Shown here piece by piece: positions 44,848-54,122 of a stretch of DNA of 64,000 nucleotides (positions are counted from its first letter, which is position 1; the number at the start of each line of letters is the position of its first letter). Made by a program: the position numbers and the translations under genes. The DNA comes from Bin87 sp034423575 (GTDB lineage Bacteria; Chloroflexota; Dehalococcoidia; Lucifugimonadales; UBA3495), in contig DAOUIF010000062.1 in the NCBI GenBank assembly GCA_034423575.1, forward strand, positions 1-64,000, in the 5' to 3' direction. A model generated the notes under the pieces. It was not told the origin of the DNA and made no database searches. It was given only the letters and a program-made list of their open reading frames with translations.

Positions 44848-47247
44848 ATGATGCCTGCACATACGTCGACAGAACCCTCAACAGGAACAGCCCGATCCAA
44901 ATCTGATGACCAGGACCGCAACGGCCGGTTGGTCACCCTGGTTGAAGCATGCCTGCGTGTCTCGGAGAGTTTGGAGAGCGAGACTGTCCTGCAAAGGGTG
45001 ATCGACCACGCGCGTTGTCTGACCAACGCTCGCTATGGCGTGCTGATCGCATACAACGCATCCGGGGAAATGGAGAACATACTCACATCGGGCGACACGA
45101 ACGGAGAATTCCACGGCGTCAAAACCCCGCCACAAGGCCAGGGACTGCTGGGCTACCTGAACGAAGTCGACGGCCCCTTGCGCGTAGCGGACATCGGCAG
45201 CCATCCCAAATCGGTCGGGTTGCCTGAGGGACACCCGCCGATGCGGACGTTTCTGGGTATGCCCATCCGCCGCGACGGGGTCCACATCGGCAACATCTAC
45301 CTGTCCGAAACCGAAAGCGGCGAAGAGTTTACTCCGCAGGACGAAGACATCATTGTGCGCTTTGCTGAGCACGCGGGAAACGCGATCGCGAACGCCCGCG
45401 AATTCGAAGCTGTAAGTCGAAGAAAGACCGACCTGCAAGCGCTTGTCAATATAGCACCAATTGGCGTAATCGTTTTCGACGCCAAGACCGGTCGCCTGCT
45501 CGTCGCAAACCGTGAATGTCAGCGCATGGTTGACGATCTGCAACTGCCGGGTAGGTCCTTCGAGCGGCTGCCTGAGGTGGCCTCGTTCCGGCGAGCCGAC
45601 GGTCGGGAAATTTCGTTCAGTGAGCTGCCGACCTCCCGGGTCATGCAGAGCGGGGAGATAGTTCGCGCCGAGGAAATCGTCGTCTGTTTGCCCAGCGGAC
45701 GCTCCGTCACCACCCTGGTCAACGCCGCGCCCATTTATTCCGACAACGGCGATATCGCGTCGATCGTGGTGGCGATGCAGGACATGACACCCTACCTGGA
45801 CGACGAAAAGTTGCGATCGGACTTCCTGGGGATGGTCAGCCAGGAGCTGCGCACGCCGTTGAGCGCAATTAAAGGTTCGCTCATCGCCTTGACTGACGTC
45901 GTTGGCTCGATGCACTCGTCCGAGCCTCTGCAGCTCCTGAAGATCATCGACCATCAAGCAGAGTTGATGCGTGCACAAATCAACAGCCTGATTGATTTGT
46001 CACGCATAAACGCGGGCACGCTCCAGCTTTCGCTGGAAAACACCGACGTGCATCAATTGGTTGCCGAGGCGATCAATGAGTTCAGGCGCAACCATGCCGG
46101 CCAGATGATCGACGCACGAATTCCGTCCGATCTGCCCCAGATCCATGCCGACAGGCAGCGCATCGACCAGGTGTTGCGCGATCTGTTCGCTCACAGTTTC
46201 AGGTATTCCACCGAAGCCGCCACCATAACGATCAGCGCCGAATTGCAGGATTCCCAAGTCTCCTTCTCAGTGTCGAACATGGGAGACTGCGACCACTCGA
46301 CCCAACCACCTGAATTGTTCGAAAGGCTCCGGGCGGCGCGATTAGGACCGGATCCGGGGAGCGCCGAGGAAGGCGGACTAGCCTTGACGATTGCCCAGGG
46401 CATCGTCAACGCGCACGGAGGGCGTTTCCGAGTGGTGCGGACCGAGGACGAACACGGCGCGACTTTCACCCTGACCATCCCCGTCGCAGAACCCGAAGCG
46501 GCGCCGATGACGTCCCCGGCCAGGAACGGAACCGAACCCGTTGGCCCGCCGGCTGCCGAGAAGCCGCGGGTCCTGGTGGTTGCCGAAGATCCACATATCC
46601 TCAGCACGATGCGCCGCACTTTGTCGCGCGCGGATTTCGCTCCCCTGGCGGTGTTCGACCTCAGCGAACTGGATCGCTTGCTGGCCGATCAAAAACCGGA
46701 AGTCGCAGTGGTTGACTTGACCGGATCAGACGACGCCGGGTTCGAACTGGTTGAATGGCTGGCGACGTCGCACATGGTCTCGGTGATCGGCATCCTGAAC
46801 CCCGGTGATGAAACGAACGCAGTTCTTGCCTACGAAAAGGGCGCCGACGGTTACATCGTCAAGCCGTTCTCGCCCACGGAATTGGTCGCAAGGATCAGGG
46901 CCTCCCTGCGAATCAAAGCGAACTCCCACGCAGTGGACGCCGATGATGGATATGTCCTGGGCGGAGTGAGCATCGATTACACATCCCACCGGGTCACGGT
47001 TGCGGGTGAACCCGTGCAGTTGACGGCAACCGAGTACAAACTGCTGAACGAACTCTCCAGCAGCGCCGGCCGCGTCATGACGCAGGACGAATTGCTGCAC
47101 CGCGTCTGGGGACCCGAGTATGCCGGCCAATCCCAGCTGCTGCGGGCTTACGTGAAGACGCTGCGGCAAAAGTTGGGGGACAACGCCCGCAAGCCATCCT
47201 ATATCTTCACGGAACACGGCATCGGTTACCGGATGGCCAAGGCGTAG
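44848..47247 (+). CDS. GAF-PAS-kinase-receiver-winged-helix fusion with degenerate phosphorelay
   Basis: 799 soluble residues. GAF domain about 30-185; PAS about 192-315. A HisKA-like helix (322-388) reads VSQELRTPL, with Gln332 where the phospho-acceptor His should be. An HATPase-like domain (about 400-546) has N-box DLFAHSFRYS and a weak G1 box, but a G2-like GLALTIAQGIVNAHGG. A receiver (573-690) keeps D623 and K672 but has Leu650 at the Thr/Ser switch. An OmpR-type winged helix (700-799, TATEYKLLNEL, YVKTLRQKLG, GIGYRM) ends the protein. No membrane span is seen, so the signal is cytosolic. It probably switches by ligand binding rather than by phosphorylation. A second start codon is not needed; ATG 44848 and the next ATG are adjacent. 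Confidence 0.85.
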   Translation: MMPAHTSTEPSTGTARSKSDDQDRNGRLVTLVEACLRVSESLESETVLQRVIDHARCLTNARYGVLIAYNASGEMENILTSGDTNGEFHGVKTPPQGQGLLGYLNEVDGPLRVADIGSHPKSVGLPEGHPPMRTFLGMPIRRDGVHIGNIYLSETESGEEFTPQDEDIIVRFAEHAGNAIANAREFEAVSRRKTDLQALVNIAPIGVIVFDAKTGRLLVANRECQRMVDDLQLPGRSFERLPEVASFRRADGREISFSELPTSRVMQSGEIVRAEEIVVCLPSGRSVTTLVNAAPIYSDNGDIASIVVAMQDMTPYLDDEKLRSDFLGMVSQELRTPLSAIKGSLIALTDVVGSMHSSEPLQLLKIIDHQAELMRAQINSLIDLSRINAGTLQLSLENTDVHQLVAEAINEFRRNHAGQMIDARIPSDLPQIHADRQRIDQVLRDLFAHSFRYSTEAATITISAELQDSQVSFSVSNMGDCDHSTQPPELFERLRAARLGPDPGSAEEGGLALTIAQGIVNAHGGRFRVVRTEDEHGATFTLTIPVAEPEAAPMTSPARNGTEPVGPPAAEKPRVLVVAEDPHILSTMRRTLSRADFAPLAVFDLSELDRLLADQKPEVAVVDLTGSDDAGFELVEWLATSHMVSVIGILNPGDETNAVLAYEKGADGYIVKPFSPTELVARIRASLRIKANSHAVDADDGYVLGGVSIDYTSHRVTVAGEPVQLTATEYKLLNELSSSAGRVMTQDELLHRVWGPEYAGQSQLLRAYVKTLRQKLGDNARKPSYIFTEHGIGYRMAKA

Positions 47248-47375
47248 CCCCGGCTCGAGCGCGCCATCGCGACACGAGCACGTCATACCGCCGCTCCAGA
47301 GGAGCATTGCCGACAAATCGGGCGGCGCCGGGGATCTCCGGCGCCGCCAAGTCGTTCACCGGTGCGGCCTGTAAT

Positions 47376-49127
47376 TTACCGGCCCATAGCGTAGCCGTCC
47401 CGTCGCAGGTCGGCCCCTCCGAACAGGCTGCCCCGATCCCGGTCAACCTCGATGGCGCACAGGGAACCCATCCGCGGCGTCCACTCGTTCCACACGTCCA
47501 CGTCGTGTCCGCGCTTGCGGAGGTCGTCCACCACCGACGGTTCTATCCGGGATTCAACCCCGACCAGTCCGGGCCGGTAGGCGTGGGGCCAGAAAGAGTT
47601 GGGGAAGCTCCACGTTGACGCCCGGGGAGCTTCGATGGCCTGCTGTACGTCCATGCCAAATTCGGCAACGTTCAGGAAGAGTTGGACCATGGACTGCGGT
47701 TGCACATCGCCGCCCGGCGTTCCGAAAGGCATCCAGGGTCTGCCATCCTTGAACGCCATGGCCGGATTCGGGGTTAGGCGCGGCCGCTTTCCGGGCGCGA
47801 GGCTTGCGGGGTGGTCCTCGTCCAGCCAATTCTGCGCTCCGCGGGCCGATGCCATGAACCCCAGGCCGGGCACGATGGGCGCACCGCCGAACCCATCGCT
47901 GGGAGTGGCAGAGAACGCATTGCCCCAGCGATCCACCGCACAGATGTAAGAGGTATCGGCCGACAGGGGCCCGGCCACCGGCTCCGGCTTCTGGGCCGCA
48001 TGTCCGCTTCCCGCCTGGAATGCCCAGGGGTCACCGGCATCGGGCATCTCGGGATTGGCCCGGCGAGGGTCGATCTCCCGTCGACGGATATCTGCATACT
48101 CCCGGGAAAGCAGGCCGTCCATGGGCACGTCCACGAAATCGGGGTCGCCGTAGTAGGCGTGACGGTCAGCGAAAGCCAGTTTCAACGCCTCCAGCACCGT
48201 GTGGATGTACTCCGCGGAATTGTGGCCCATTCCCTGAAGGTCACAGCCTTCCAGAATGCGCAGGGCGTGGAGGTTCATCGGCCCCTGGCACCACGGCCCG
48301 CAGGCGTACACGTCGGTGCCCTTGTAATCGATGACGGGAGGCGTGTCCACGCCCACGGAGAAAGACGCCAGGTCGTTCATGGACAGCCAGCCGCCCTGGC
48401 CCCGGATGAACGCGACCATCTCCTCGGCGATGTCTCCCTTGTAAAACAGGTCGCGAGCCGCCTGAATTCCAGTTTCACGGCCGCGTCCCGCAACGGCGCG
48501 CTCCGCGTCAATCATGCGCCGGAAGGTGCGCGCCAGGTCGGATTGAACCAGCAGATCGCCGATGCCCAGGGCCTTGCCACCGGGATAGAAGATCTCCATG
48601 GTGCTGGTCCACTGGCTGGTGTCACCCTCGTCGAGGATGATGTTGTCGCCACTGCTGACCAGGGCGCGGTGCAATGTGGCGGGGATGGGAAAGCCATGGG
48701 CCGCCAGCTCCAGCGCAGGCGTGACCACCTGCTCGAAGCTCATGGTGCCGTACCGGCTCAGGGCGGTGAGCCAGGCGTCCGGCGCGGCCGGCGTCACGGT
48801 GCGCATCACCCCGTGGGGCATGTCGCCCCCATGTTCGCGCCGAAAATAGTCGATGGACGCCTCGGCGGGCCACCGACCGAGGCCGCTGATCTCCCGGGTG
48901 TCCCCCGATTCGGCGTGGTGGATGATGATGGGCGCCACGCCTCCGAAGCTGGTGTACTGGGGAAGCGTCACGTTGATCACGATTCCGGCGGCCACGCCGG
49001 CGTCAATGGCGTTTCCTCCCTGCTCCAGGATCCGGTAACCGGCCGCGGTTGCCAGGTAATGGCCGGTGCTGACCATATGAGTGACGCCACCCACCAGCGG
49101 ACGATAGCTTCTCAATCCCAATGCCAT
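47376..49127 (-). CDS. Gamma-glutamyltransferase-family Ntn hydrolase
   Basis: 583 residues. The nucleophile of the self-cleaving family is Thr392 in ADTSYICAVD. GGNAIDAGVAAGIVINVT near the N-terminus and FGTPGGDVQPQSMVQLFLNV near the C-terminus are family motifs; PGKRPRLTPNPAM supports a complete small subunit. It cleaves gamma-glutamyl bonds of glutathione or acts as an acylase. No signal peptide is seen, so it is probably intracellular, as in catabolic members. GGAGG lies 6 bases before ATG 49127. It is convergent with the sensor gene and divergent from the HTH membrane protein. Confidence 0.9.
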   Translation of the reverse strand: MALGLRSYRPLVGGVTHMVSTGHYLATAAGYRILEQGGNAIDAGVAAGIVINVTLPQYTSFGGVAPIIIHHAESGDTREISGLGRWPAEASIDYFRREHGGDMPHGVMRTVTPAAPDAWLTALSRYGTMSFEQVVTPALELAAHGFPIPATLHRALVSSGDNIILDEGDTSQWTSTMEIFYPGGKALGIGDLLVQSDLARTFRRMIDAERAVAGRGRETGIQAARDLFYKGDIAEEMVAFIRGQGGWLSMNDLASFSVGVDTPPVIDYKGTDVYACGPWCQGPMNLHALRILEGCDLQGMGHNSAEYIHTVLEALKLAFADRHAYYGDPDFVDVPMDGLLSREYADIRRREIDPRRANPEMPDAGDPWAFQAGSGHAAQKPEPVAGPLSADTSYICAVDRWGNAFSATPSDGFGGAPIVPGLGFMASARGAQNWLDEDHPASLAPGKRPRLTPNPAMAFKDGRPWMPFGTPGGDVQPQSMVQLFLNVAEFGMDVQQAIEAPRASTWSFPNSFWPHAYRPGLVGVESRIEPSVVDDLRKRGHDVDVWNEWTPRMGSLCAIEVDRDRGSLFGGADLRRDGYAMGR

Positions 49128-49261
49128 AGTGACCTCCGCAGCGTACGCCGCGTTCGAATTCAGCGGCCTTTAGCCTGGCGGCAGTATAGGGCATCGGCTT
49201 GACAGCCGCCACTTGGAACTCAACCCGGCTCGTGGCCATGTAGAATCAGCAACGCTGATTT

Positions 49262-49393
49262 GCTCATTTGTTGCCACAAGTCGATGCAAACGGGATAAAA
49301 TGAGCGCACATTTGAGACTCGATGCCGCGACATCTGTCGAGTCCCAAGTTTCACGCGTTTACGCTCATTTGTCCTTGCGCCGTTTACGCTGAT
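49262..49393. promoter_or_regulatory. Operator-like repeats upstream of the HTH membrane protein
   Basis: GCTCATTT occurs at 49262-49269, in reverse orientation at 49298-49305, and again at 49363-49370. CGTTTACGCT[C/G]AT is a direct repeat, ending once at 49368 and once across the start codon at 49393. The arrangement suggests binding sites for the encoded HTH protein or for a regulator of the divergent GGT gene. Confidence 0.4.
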
Positions 49394-50771
49394 GCTAGAC
49401 CGCGACACACAACGCTCCCGCTCCATCCAGGTTGGCATCCTGATGAAGGCCTACCGGGAAGCGTTCTCGAAAGAAAACGGCACCCGAGGTCTGACACAGG
49501 AGGAGTTGCTGCGGCGTATGGCCGCGGTCGACACCGAATACGTCGACCACTCCAGCCATACGATGGTTTCCCGCTGGGAGTCTGGAACCACGCGGCCCAA
49601 TCGACAACGTATCGAAGTTTTCGGCAAAGCGCTCAACCTTTCGGACGCCGAAGTGGACGGGTTGATGACGCTGGCCGGGTTCAAAAACGGCGCCGCAGCA
49701 CGGCCTGACCACGTGGAAGAGGGCTCGCCATCGGTCACCGTGAACCGTGTTGAGACTGACGCAGCGCCGGCCGCCCCCGTGACAAAGCCGCACTCCTCCG
49801 CCAGAGTTGTTGATACTCTGGGCATTTATGAGGCGCTTCGGTTCAGCGTGTTGAGCTGTCTCCTCCCCGGATTGGTCATCTTTGCCAGCGGGTACATATT
49901 GATGGCAGCAGGCCTGATGGACCCCTGGCTGCCCATCGTCTACGTCGTATCAATCATGAGTTTGATGCTGGCGTACAAATTCATGAGAATGCGCGGACCC
50001 GATGCCCTTGGGGAATTCCTCTCCGTATCGCTGTTCTTCCTGTTGAGTGTCAAATTGCTGCCGTCGGCTTTGACGCGCATGGACATCTACGGGTTCTACA
50101 CCCTGGGCGAATTCGCGGTGAAACCTTTCCCTTACATGCTCGCGCTCATGGTTAATCTGATTCTCTCCTCGACCGCGGCACTGCTATTCCAGTTGCTCCG
50201 GAACTGGCAATACGGCTCAGGTCGTGGAGCGGCCGATCCGTTGCGACGAGCCATTGTGGTGGTTTCACCTCCTGCGGCCCTCGCCTATGTCGGCGTCCTG
50301 GTACTCTCCAATATCGGAGTATGGACTGAGTTCGGCCTCCAATTGGCCGCGCTGTCCGGAGTGTTCATAATTTTGCTATTGTTGCGAGACCCCGCCGTCG
50401 ATCCACCAGAACGAGACCGCAGGTTCTTCCTCTATGTGACGGTGGCGGTAGCGATGGCGATGATCATAGTGGGCGCCGTGGCCGTGCTGGCGGTGTACCT
50501 GGCGCCCGGGCTGCCCTCCATTCTTCCTGATCACAACCTTCTGTATTCGTGGGACATCGATTTCGACGCGCTGGGGTATCCTGCCGAAGAGGCAATGGAC
50601 AGGCTGAACATGGGATACCTGTGGCAGAATGTGTGCATCTACGTCTACATGGTATTTGTGGTGGGCGGAAGCATGATTGCGGAGATGTACCGTTTTACCA
50701 CCCGGGCAGTCCCAACTGCGGAGCCAGAAACTTTGTCTTCTCCTGCTGAAACCGCGGCAGATCGGAGTTAG
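49392..50771 (+). CDS. Membrane protein with N-terminal XRE-like helix-turn-helix
   Basis: 459 residues. The first ~100 form an XRE-like DNA-binding domain: LMKAYREAFSKENGTRGLTQEELLRRM, SHTMVSRWESGTTRPNRQRIEVFGKALNL. A linker of about 50 residues rich in Pro and Ala follows. From about 148 to 440 there are some eight hydrophobic helices (such as VLSCLLPGLVIFASGYILMAAGL). One-component regulators tethered to the membrane exist, but an HTH followed by this many helices is unusual. Family of the membrane part not recognised. There is no clear ribosome binding site, and the start codon lies within a direct repeat. Confidence 0.8.
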   Translation: MLDRDTQRSRSIQVGILMKAYREAFSKENGTRGLTQEELLRRMAAVDTEYVDHSSHTMVSRWESGTTRPNRQRIEVFGKALNLSDAEVDGLMTLAGFKNGAAARPDHVEEGSPSVTVNRVETDAAPAAPVTKPHSSARVVDTLGIYEALRFSVLSCLLPGLVIFASGYILMAAGLMDPWLPIVYVVSIMSLMLAYKFMRMRGPDALGEFLSVSLFFLLSVKLLPSALTRMDIYGFYTLGEFAVKPFPYMLALMVNLILSSTAALLFQLLRNWQYGSGRGAADPLRRAIVVVSPPAALAYVGVLVLSNIGVWTEFGLQLAALSGVFIILLLLRDPAVDPPERDRRFFLYVTVAVAMAMIIVGAVAVLAVYLAPGLPSILPDHNLLYSWDIDFDALGYPAEEAMDRLNMGYLWQNVCIYVYMVFVVGGSMIAEMYRFTTRAVPTAEPETLSSPAETAADRS

Positions 50772-51040
50772 ACACCGAGGGTATCGCACCATGACCGGGC
50801 CTCCCGATCGACCCGTGGTTGTCGATGACGTTCGCGCCGTGCTCGGTTGAGCCCTACTTAGCGGCGACCAATCGCAGCCTGTCTGCCGCTGCCAATGTGA
50901 CCCCGGAAACGACCAACCGCACCCGACGGCGGTCGCTTGACTCCCCGGATTCCGATGACTACGCTGGCACCGGCATTCTAACCTAAGGCGACTCTCGGCG
51001 TTTTCAACCAACCGACCCCGCGACACGGAGGGACCCGCCC

Positions 51041-52216
51041 ATGTACGACCTGCTCATCAAAGGCGGCACGGTAATTGATCCTACGCAGAATCTGAACGGC
51101 GCGTACGATGTGGCGATATCCGACGGCAAAATAGCCGCCGTCGCCGCCGACATCGAGGCCGATACAGCCTCGCGCGTCGTGGAGGTGCGGGGCAGGTACG
51201 TGACTCCCGGCCTGATCGACCTGCACACCCACGTCTACGAGGGCGTCAACGGAAACGGCGTCAACGCCGACGTGGGTGGCGTCCGCGCCGGCGTCACCAC
51301 CATGGTGGATGCCGGCAGCAGCGGCTGCGATACCTACGGTGGATTCCCCGCGCACATCATTCCCAACAACGCCACTGAGGTGATCCCGTTCCTGCACATC
51401 TGCCGCACCGGTCTGGCCACCACGCCGGACATCTTCTCTCCCAGCAGCATCGATCTGGAGCGGACCATACAGGTGGTTGAGGAGAGCAACGGCACGATCC
51501 GAGGGATCAAAGCCCGCATGGTCTCGCCGGCCCTGGAGATCATGGGCATGGAAATGCCCCGCATGGCCAAGCGAGCGGCGCGCGAGGCCGGAGTACGTCT
51601 CATGGTCCATATCGGCGATACCGAAAAGCGCTACCCGGCCGAGGTGATCCGCGATCTGCTGCCCCTAATGGAGCCGGGCGACATTGTCACCCACTTCTTC
51701 ACCGCGAACCCGGGCGGAGTGCTGGACAGCGACGGGAACCTGGTGCCGGAAGCCCGGGAAGCCCACGAGCGCGGCGTGTGGCTGGACACCGCCCACGGCC
51801 GCGCCAATTTCAGCTTCGACATCGGCGAGCGGGTACTGGACCAGGGCGTGGAGCCGCATTGCATCAGCACCGACCTGACCGTGCCCGGTCGCATCCGCAC
51901 GGTCCACAGCATGACGGAGATGATGACCCGCTTCCTGGCCATGGGTTTCACCCTGGATCGGGTGGTGGAGATGTGCACCATCAACCCGGCGCGGGCCATC
52001 GGCGAGGAAGAACGCCTGGGCAGCCTGGAAGTGGGCAAGCAGGCGGACGTTTCCGTGCTGGACATCCAGGACGGCGACTGGGTTGTTTACGATGTGCTGG
52101 GCAACGGCCGGCAGTCGGAAAGGGCAGTAACACCGGTGCTGTCAGTAAAACGGGGCGAGGTTTTCGAAGCCGGCTGGGGTCCTCGACCCTGGGGCTGGGA
52201 GCCGGATAACGCCTAG
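51041..52216 (+). CDS. Amidohydrolase/deacetylase (dihydroorotase-like, COG3964)
   Basis: 391 residues of the cyclic amidohydrolase superfamily. YDLLIKGGTVIDPTQ opens the composite beta domain, PGLIDLHTHVYEG supplies the HxH pair, IRGIKARMV the carbamylated Lys, LMVHIGD a His, and CISTDLTVPG the catalytic Asp. NPARAIG and LEVGKQADVSVLD close the small domain. Likely removes acyl or carbamoyl groups from an amino acid-like substrate. GGAGGG lies before the ATG. It is followed by ispH after about 100 bases in the same direction. Confidence 0.88.
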   Translation: MYDLLIKGGTVIDPTQNLNGAYDVAISDGKIAAVAADIEADTASRVVEVRGRYVTPGLIDLHTHVYEGVNGNGVNADVGGVRAGVTTMVDAGSSGCDTYGGFPAHIIPNNATEVIPFLHICRTGLATTPDIFSPSSIDLERTIQVVEESNGTIRGIKARMVSPALEIMGMEMPRMAKRAAREAGVRLMVHIGDTEKRYPAEVIRDLLPLMEPGDIVTHFFTANPGGVLDSDGNLVPEAREAHERGVWLDTAHGRANFSFDIGERVLDQGVEPHCISTDLTVPGRIRTVHSMTEMMTRFLAMGFTLDRVVEMCTINPARAIGEEERLGSLEVGKQADVSVLDIQDGDWVVYDVLGNGRQSERAVTPVLSVKRGEVFEAGWGPRPWGWEPDNA

Positions 52217-52321
52217 GGACGATATCCAGAGAATACGAGCGAGATAAGCAGGACTTACTGAATGAACATGCAAGGGATCGTGGGCCGCAGGGGCCAGGGT
52301 GCGCTGCGAGAGGATTACAAG

Positions 52322-53242
52322 ATGGTTGAAGTGATATTGAGTTCCCCCAGGGGGTTCTGCGCCGGCGTGGTGCGGGCCATCGACGTCGTGGAAGAATGCC
52401 TGGAGCGATTCGGCCCTCCCGTTTATGTCAAGCACCAGATCGTGCACAACCCGTACGTGGTCGCCGAGTTGGAGCAGAAAGGAGCCATCACGGTGGAGGA
52501 GGTCGATGAGGTTCCCGACGGCTCCCTGGTGGTGTTCTCCGCCCACGGATCGCCGCCGGAGGATTTCGAGAAAGCGGCCGAACGCAACCTCCGGGTCATC
52601 GACGCGGTATGCCCCCTGGTCACCCGCGTGCACAACGAGGCCAAGAAGTACCACCGGGAGGGAAAGCGGGTTCTCTTGGTAGGGCACCAGGGCCACCAGG
52701 AAGTCCGCGGGACCATGGGCCAGGCTCCGATGACGCTGATCAACGACTCGGCGCCGCTGGCCGAGCAGGAAGTCAGCGCCGACATTGAGTGGCCGGCGGA
52801 CACCGAGGTAGCCGTCATAACCCAGACAACGCTGTCCGTGGGCGATACGGCCAATGCCATCGGCGCCATCCAGGAACGGTTCCCGGGCGCGGTGGTGCGA
52901 AACGATATCTGCTACGCGACCACCAACCGCCAGGACGCGGTTACGCAGATGGCCGGCCTGGTCGACGTGGTCCTGGTGATCGGCGCGCAGAACTCGTCGA
53001 ACTGCAACCGCCTGCGGGAGGTGGCGGAGGCCAACGGGGCGCCGGCCTACCTGATCAACGGCCCGGACGAAATCGACCCGCAATGGCTGGTGGGTTGCAA
53101 GCGGGCGGGGATAACGTCGGGAGCTTCCACCCCCGAAGTCCTGGTGGAAGCGGTGATCGAAGCGCTGGACCCGGCGAAAGTCACGCTCCTTGAAGGCGCA
53201 GAAGAGGACATCACCTTCACGCTGCCGAGGGAGCTGCGTTGA
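52322..53242 (+). CDS. ispH: 4-hydroxy-3-methylbut-2-enyl diphosphate reductase
   Basis: 306 residues, last enzyme of the non-mevalonate isoprenoid pathway, making IPP and DMAPP. The [4Fe-4S] ligands are C13 (GFCAGV), C97 (AVCPLV) and C197 (DICYATTNRQ). The substrate residues sit in HQIVHNPYV, FSAHGSPP, HQGHQEV and SSNCNRL. An earlier in-frame ATG at 52262 exists, but ATG 52322 gives the usual N-terminus and has GAGGAT upstream. Its TGA overlaps the TTG start of the HEPN gene, so the toxin-antitoxin genes are translationally coupled to an essential housekeeping gene. Confidence 0.93.
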   Translation: MVEVILSSPRGFCAGVVRAIDVVEECLERFGPPVYVKHQIVHNPYVVAELEQKGAITVEEVDEVPDGSLVVFSAHGSPPEDFEKAAERNLRVIDAVCPLVTRVHNEAKKYHREGKRVLLVGHQGHQEVRGTMGQAPMTLINDSAPLAEQEVSADIEWPADTEVAVITQTTLSVGDTANAIGAIQERFPGAVVRNDICYATTNRQDAVTQMAGLVDVVLVIGAQNSSNCNRLREVAEANGAPAYLINGPDEIDPQWLVGCKRAGITSGASTPEVLVEAVIEALDPAKVTLLEGAEEDITFTLPRELR

Positions 53243-53814
53243 TAATTCTGACGACTTCCGAGCAGGAAGGAGTCGATACGAGCGCCTTACCCATGACCAC
53301 TGCACCCGAGTTGCCGGAACCCGGCGTTCAAAGCACCGAAGACCGCTGCCAAATCAGTCGGCAGCTGCTCATTCACGCTCGTGAAGAACTGGCTGCGGGC
53401 AGTCGTTTGCAAGCCGGCGAAAAGGCCTGGGGCGCAGTGGTGCAGCCGATGAAAGCCATCGCCGAGCAACGGGGCTGGCCGCATAAATCCCATCAGGACG
53501 TGCGCGAGGTGGCCACCCAAGTCGCAATGGAATACGAATTCAACCCTGAGCAATATGATGCCTTGTCTGAAGCCTATTGGATCGGCCACCAGAACTTTTA
53601 CGAAAACTACCATCACGTTGAAGAACTGGCCGCGATGATTGACAAGGTTGAGGAATTGATTCCTTACCTGATTGACCTAACCAGTGAGGCGCCGCGCCCG
53701 TTCACCATCACCAGCAGCCGGCAGTTGCGACGGCTGCGCCGATTCACCGGAGATGACAGCCTGGAAATTGGCGACACGTCCCCGACGGGGTTCTCACGGA
53801 GGGACATATGGTAA
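53239..53814 (+). CDS. HEPN / PaREP1-family protein, first gene of a toxin-antitoxin-like run
   Basis: 191 residues, TTG start overlapping the ispH stop, with GAGGGAG 5 bases upstream; ATG 53293 is an alternative start. The core (about 40-150) is helical, with LIHAREELAAGSRLQAGEKAWGAVVQPMKAIAEQRGW, the PaREP1 signature, and YHHVEELAAMIDKVEELIPYLI. A basic tail SRQLRRLRRF follows. Related to the protein at 8832-9218 but longer. HEPN proteins often act as RNases in stress and defence. It overlaps hicB by 7 bases. Confidence 0.75.
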   Translation: MIILTTSEQEGVDTSALPMTTAPELPEPGVQSTEDRCQISRQLLIHAREELAAGSRLQAGEKAWGAVVQPMKAIAEQRGWPHKSHQDVREVATQVAMEYEFNPEQYDALSEAYWIGHQNFYENYHHVEELAAMIDKVEELIPYLIDLTSEAPRPFTITSSRQLRRLRRFTGDDSLEIGDTSPTGFSRRDIW

Positions 53815-54122
53815 CGACAAAGGACCACTCAGGGCTGGAAAAAGACGACGCCGCGCCCCAGCCCGAGGAGTTCGAGGTGACGCTGGTGTCCGGGCCCGAC
53901 GAACCCGGCTATAGCGTCTTTGTACCCGCCCTGCCTGGTTGCGCCAGTGAGGGGGATGATTGGGACGAAGCTTTGTATATGATCCAAGGCGCCATCGAAC
54001 TTTTTTTGGAGAAAGCAGGGCGTCCCCCAGCGGAAGAAGTCCAAGATATGGAGCAGATAAGGCAGGATTGGGAACCGCAAGGATACCTGGTGGAAACAGC
54101 TGCGGTGTGGGTCAACGGCTGA
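53808..54122 (+). CDS. HicB-like antitoxin
   Basis: 104 residues. VTLVSGPDEPGYSVFVPALPGCASEGDDWDEAL is the partial RNase H fold of HicB, followed by the helix MIQGAIELFLEKAGR. No C-terminal DNA-binding domain is evident, unlike many HicB proteins. The ATG overlaps the end of the HEPN gene and the stop abuts the hicA start (TGAATG), so the three are one tightly coupled operon. It would bind and neutralise HicA. Confidence 0.82.
   Translation: MVTTKDHSGLEKDDAAPQPEEFEVTLVSGPDEPGYSVFVPALPGCASEGDDWDEALYMIQGAIELFLEKAGRPPAEEVQDMEQIRQDWEPQGYLVETAAVWVNG

Noticed and set aside
50772..51040. Possible RNA gene in the gap before the COG3964 amidohydrolase
   Set aside because: No tRNA-like cloverleaf, conserved CCA region or strong hairpin set was found. 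The gap looks like ordinary leader sequence.
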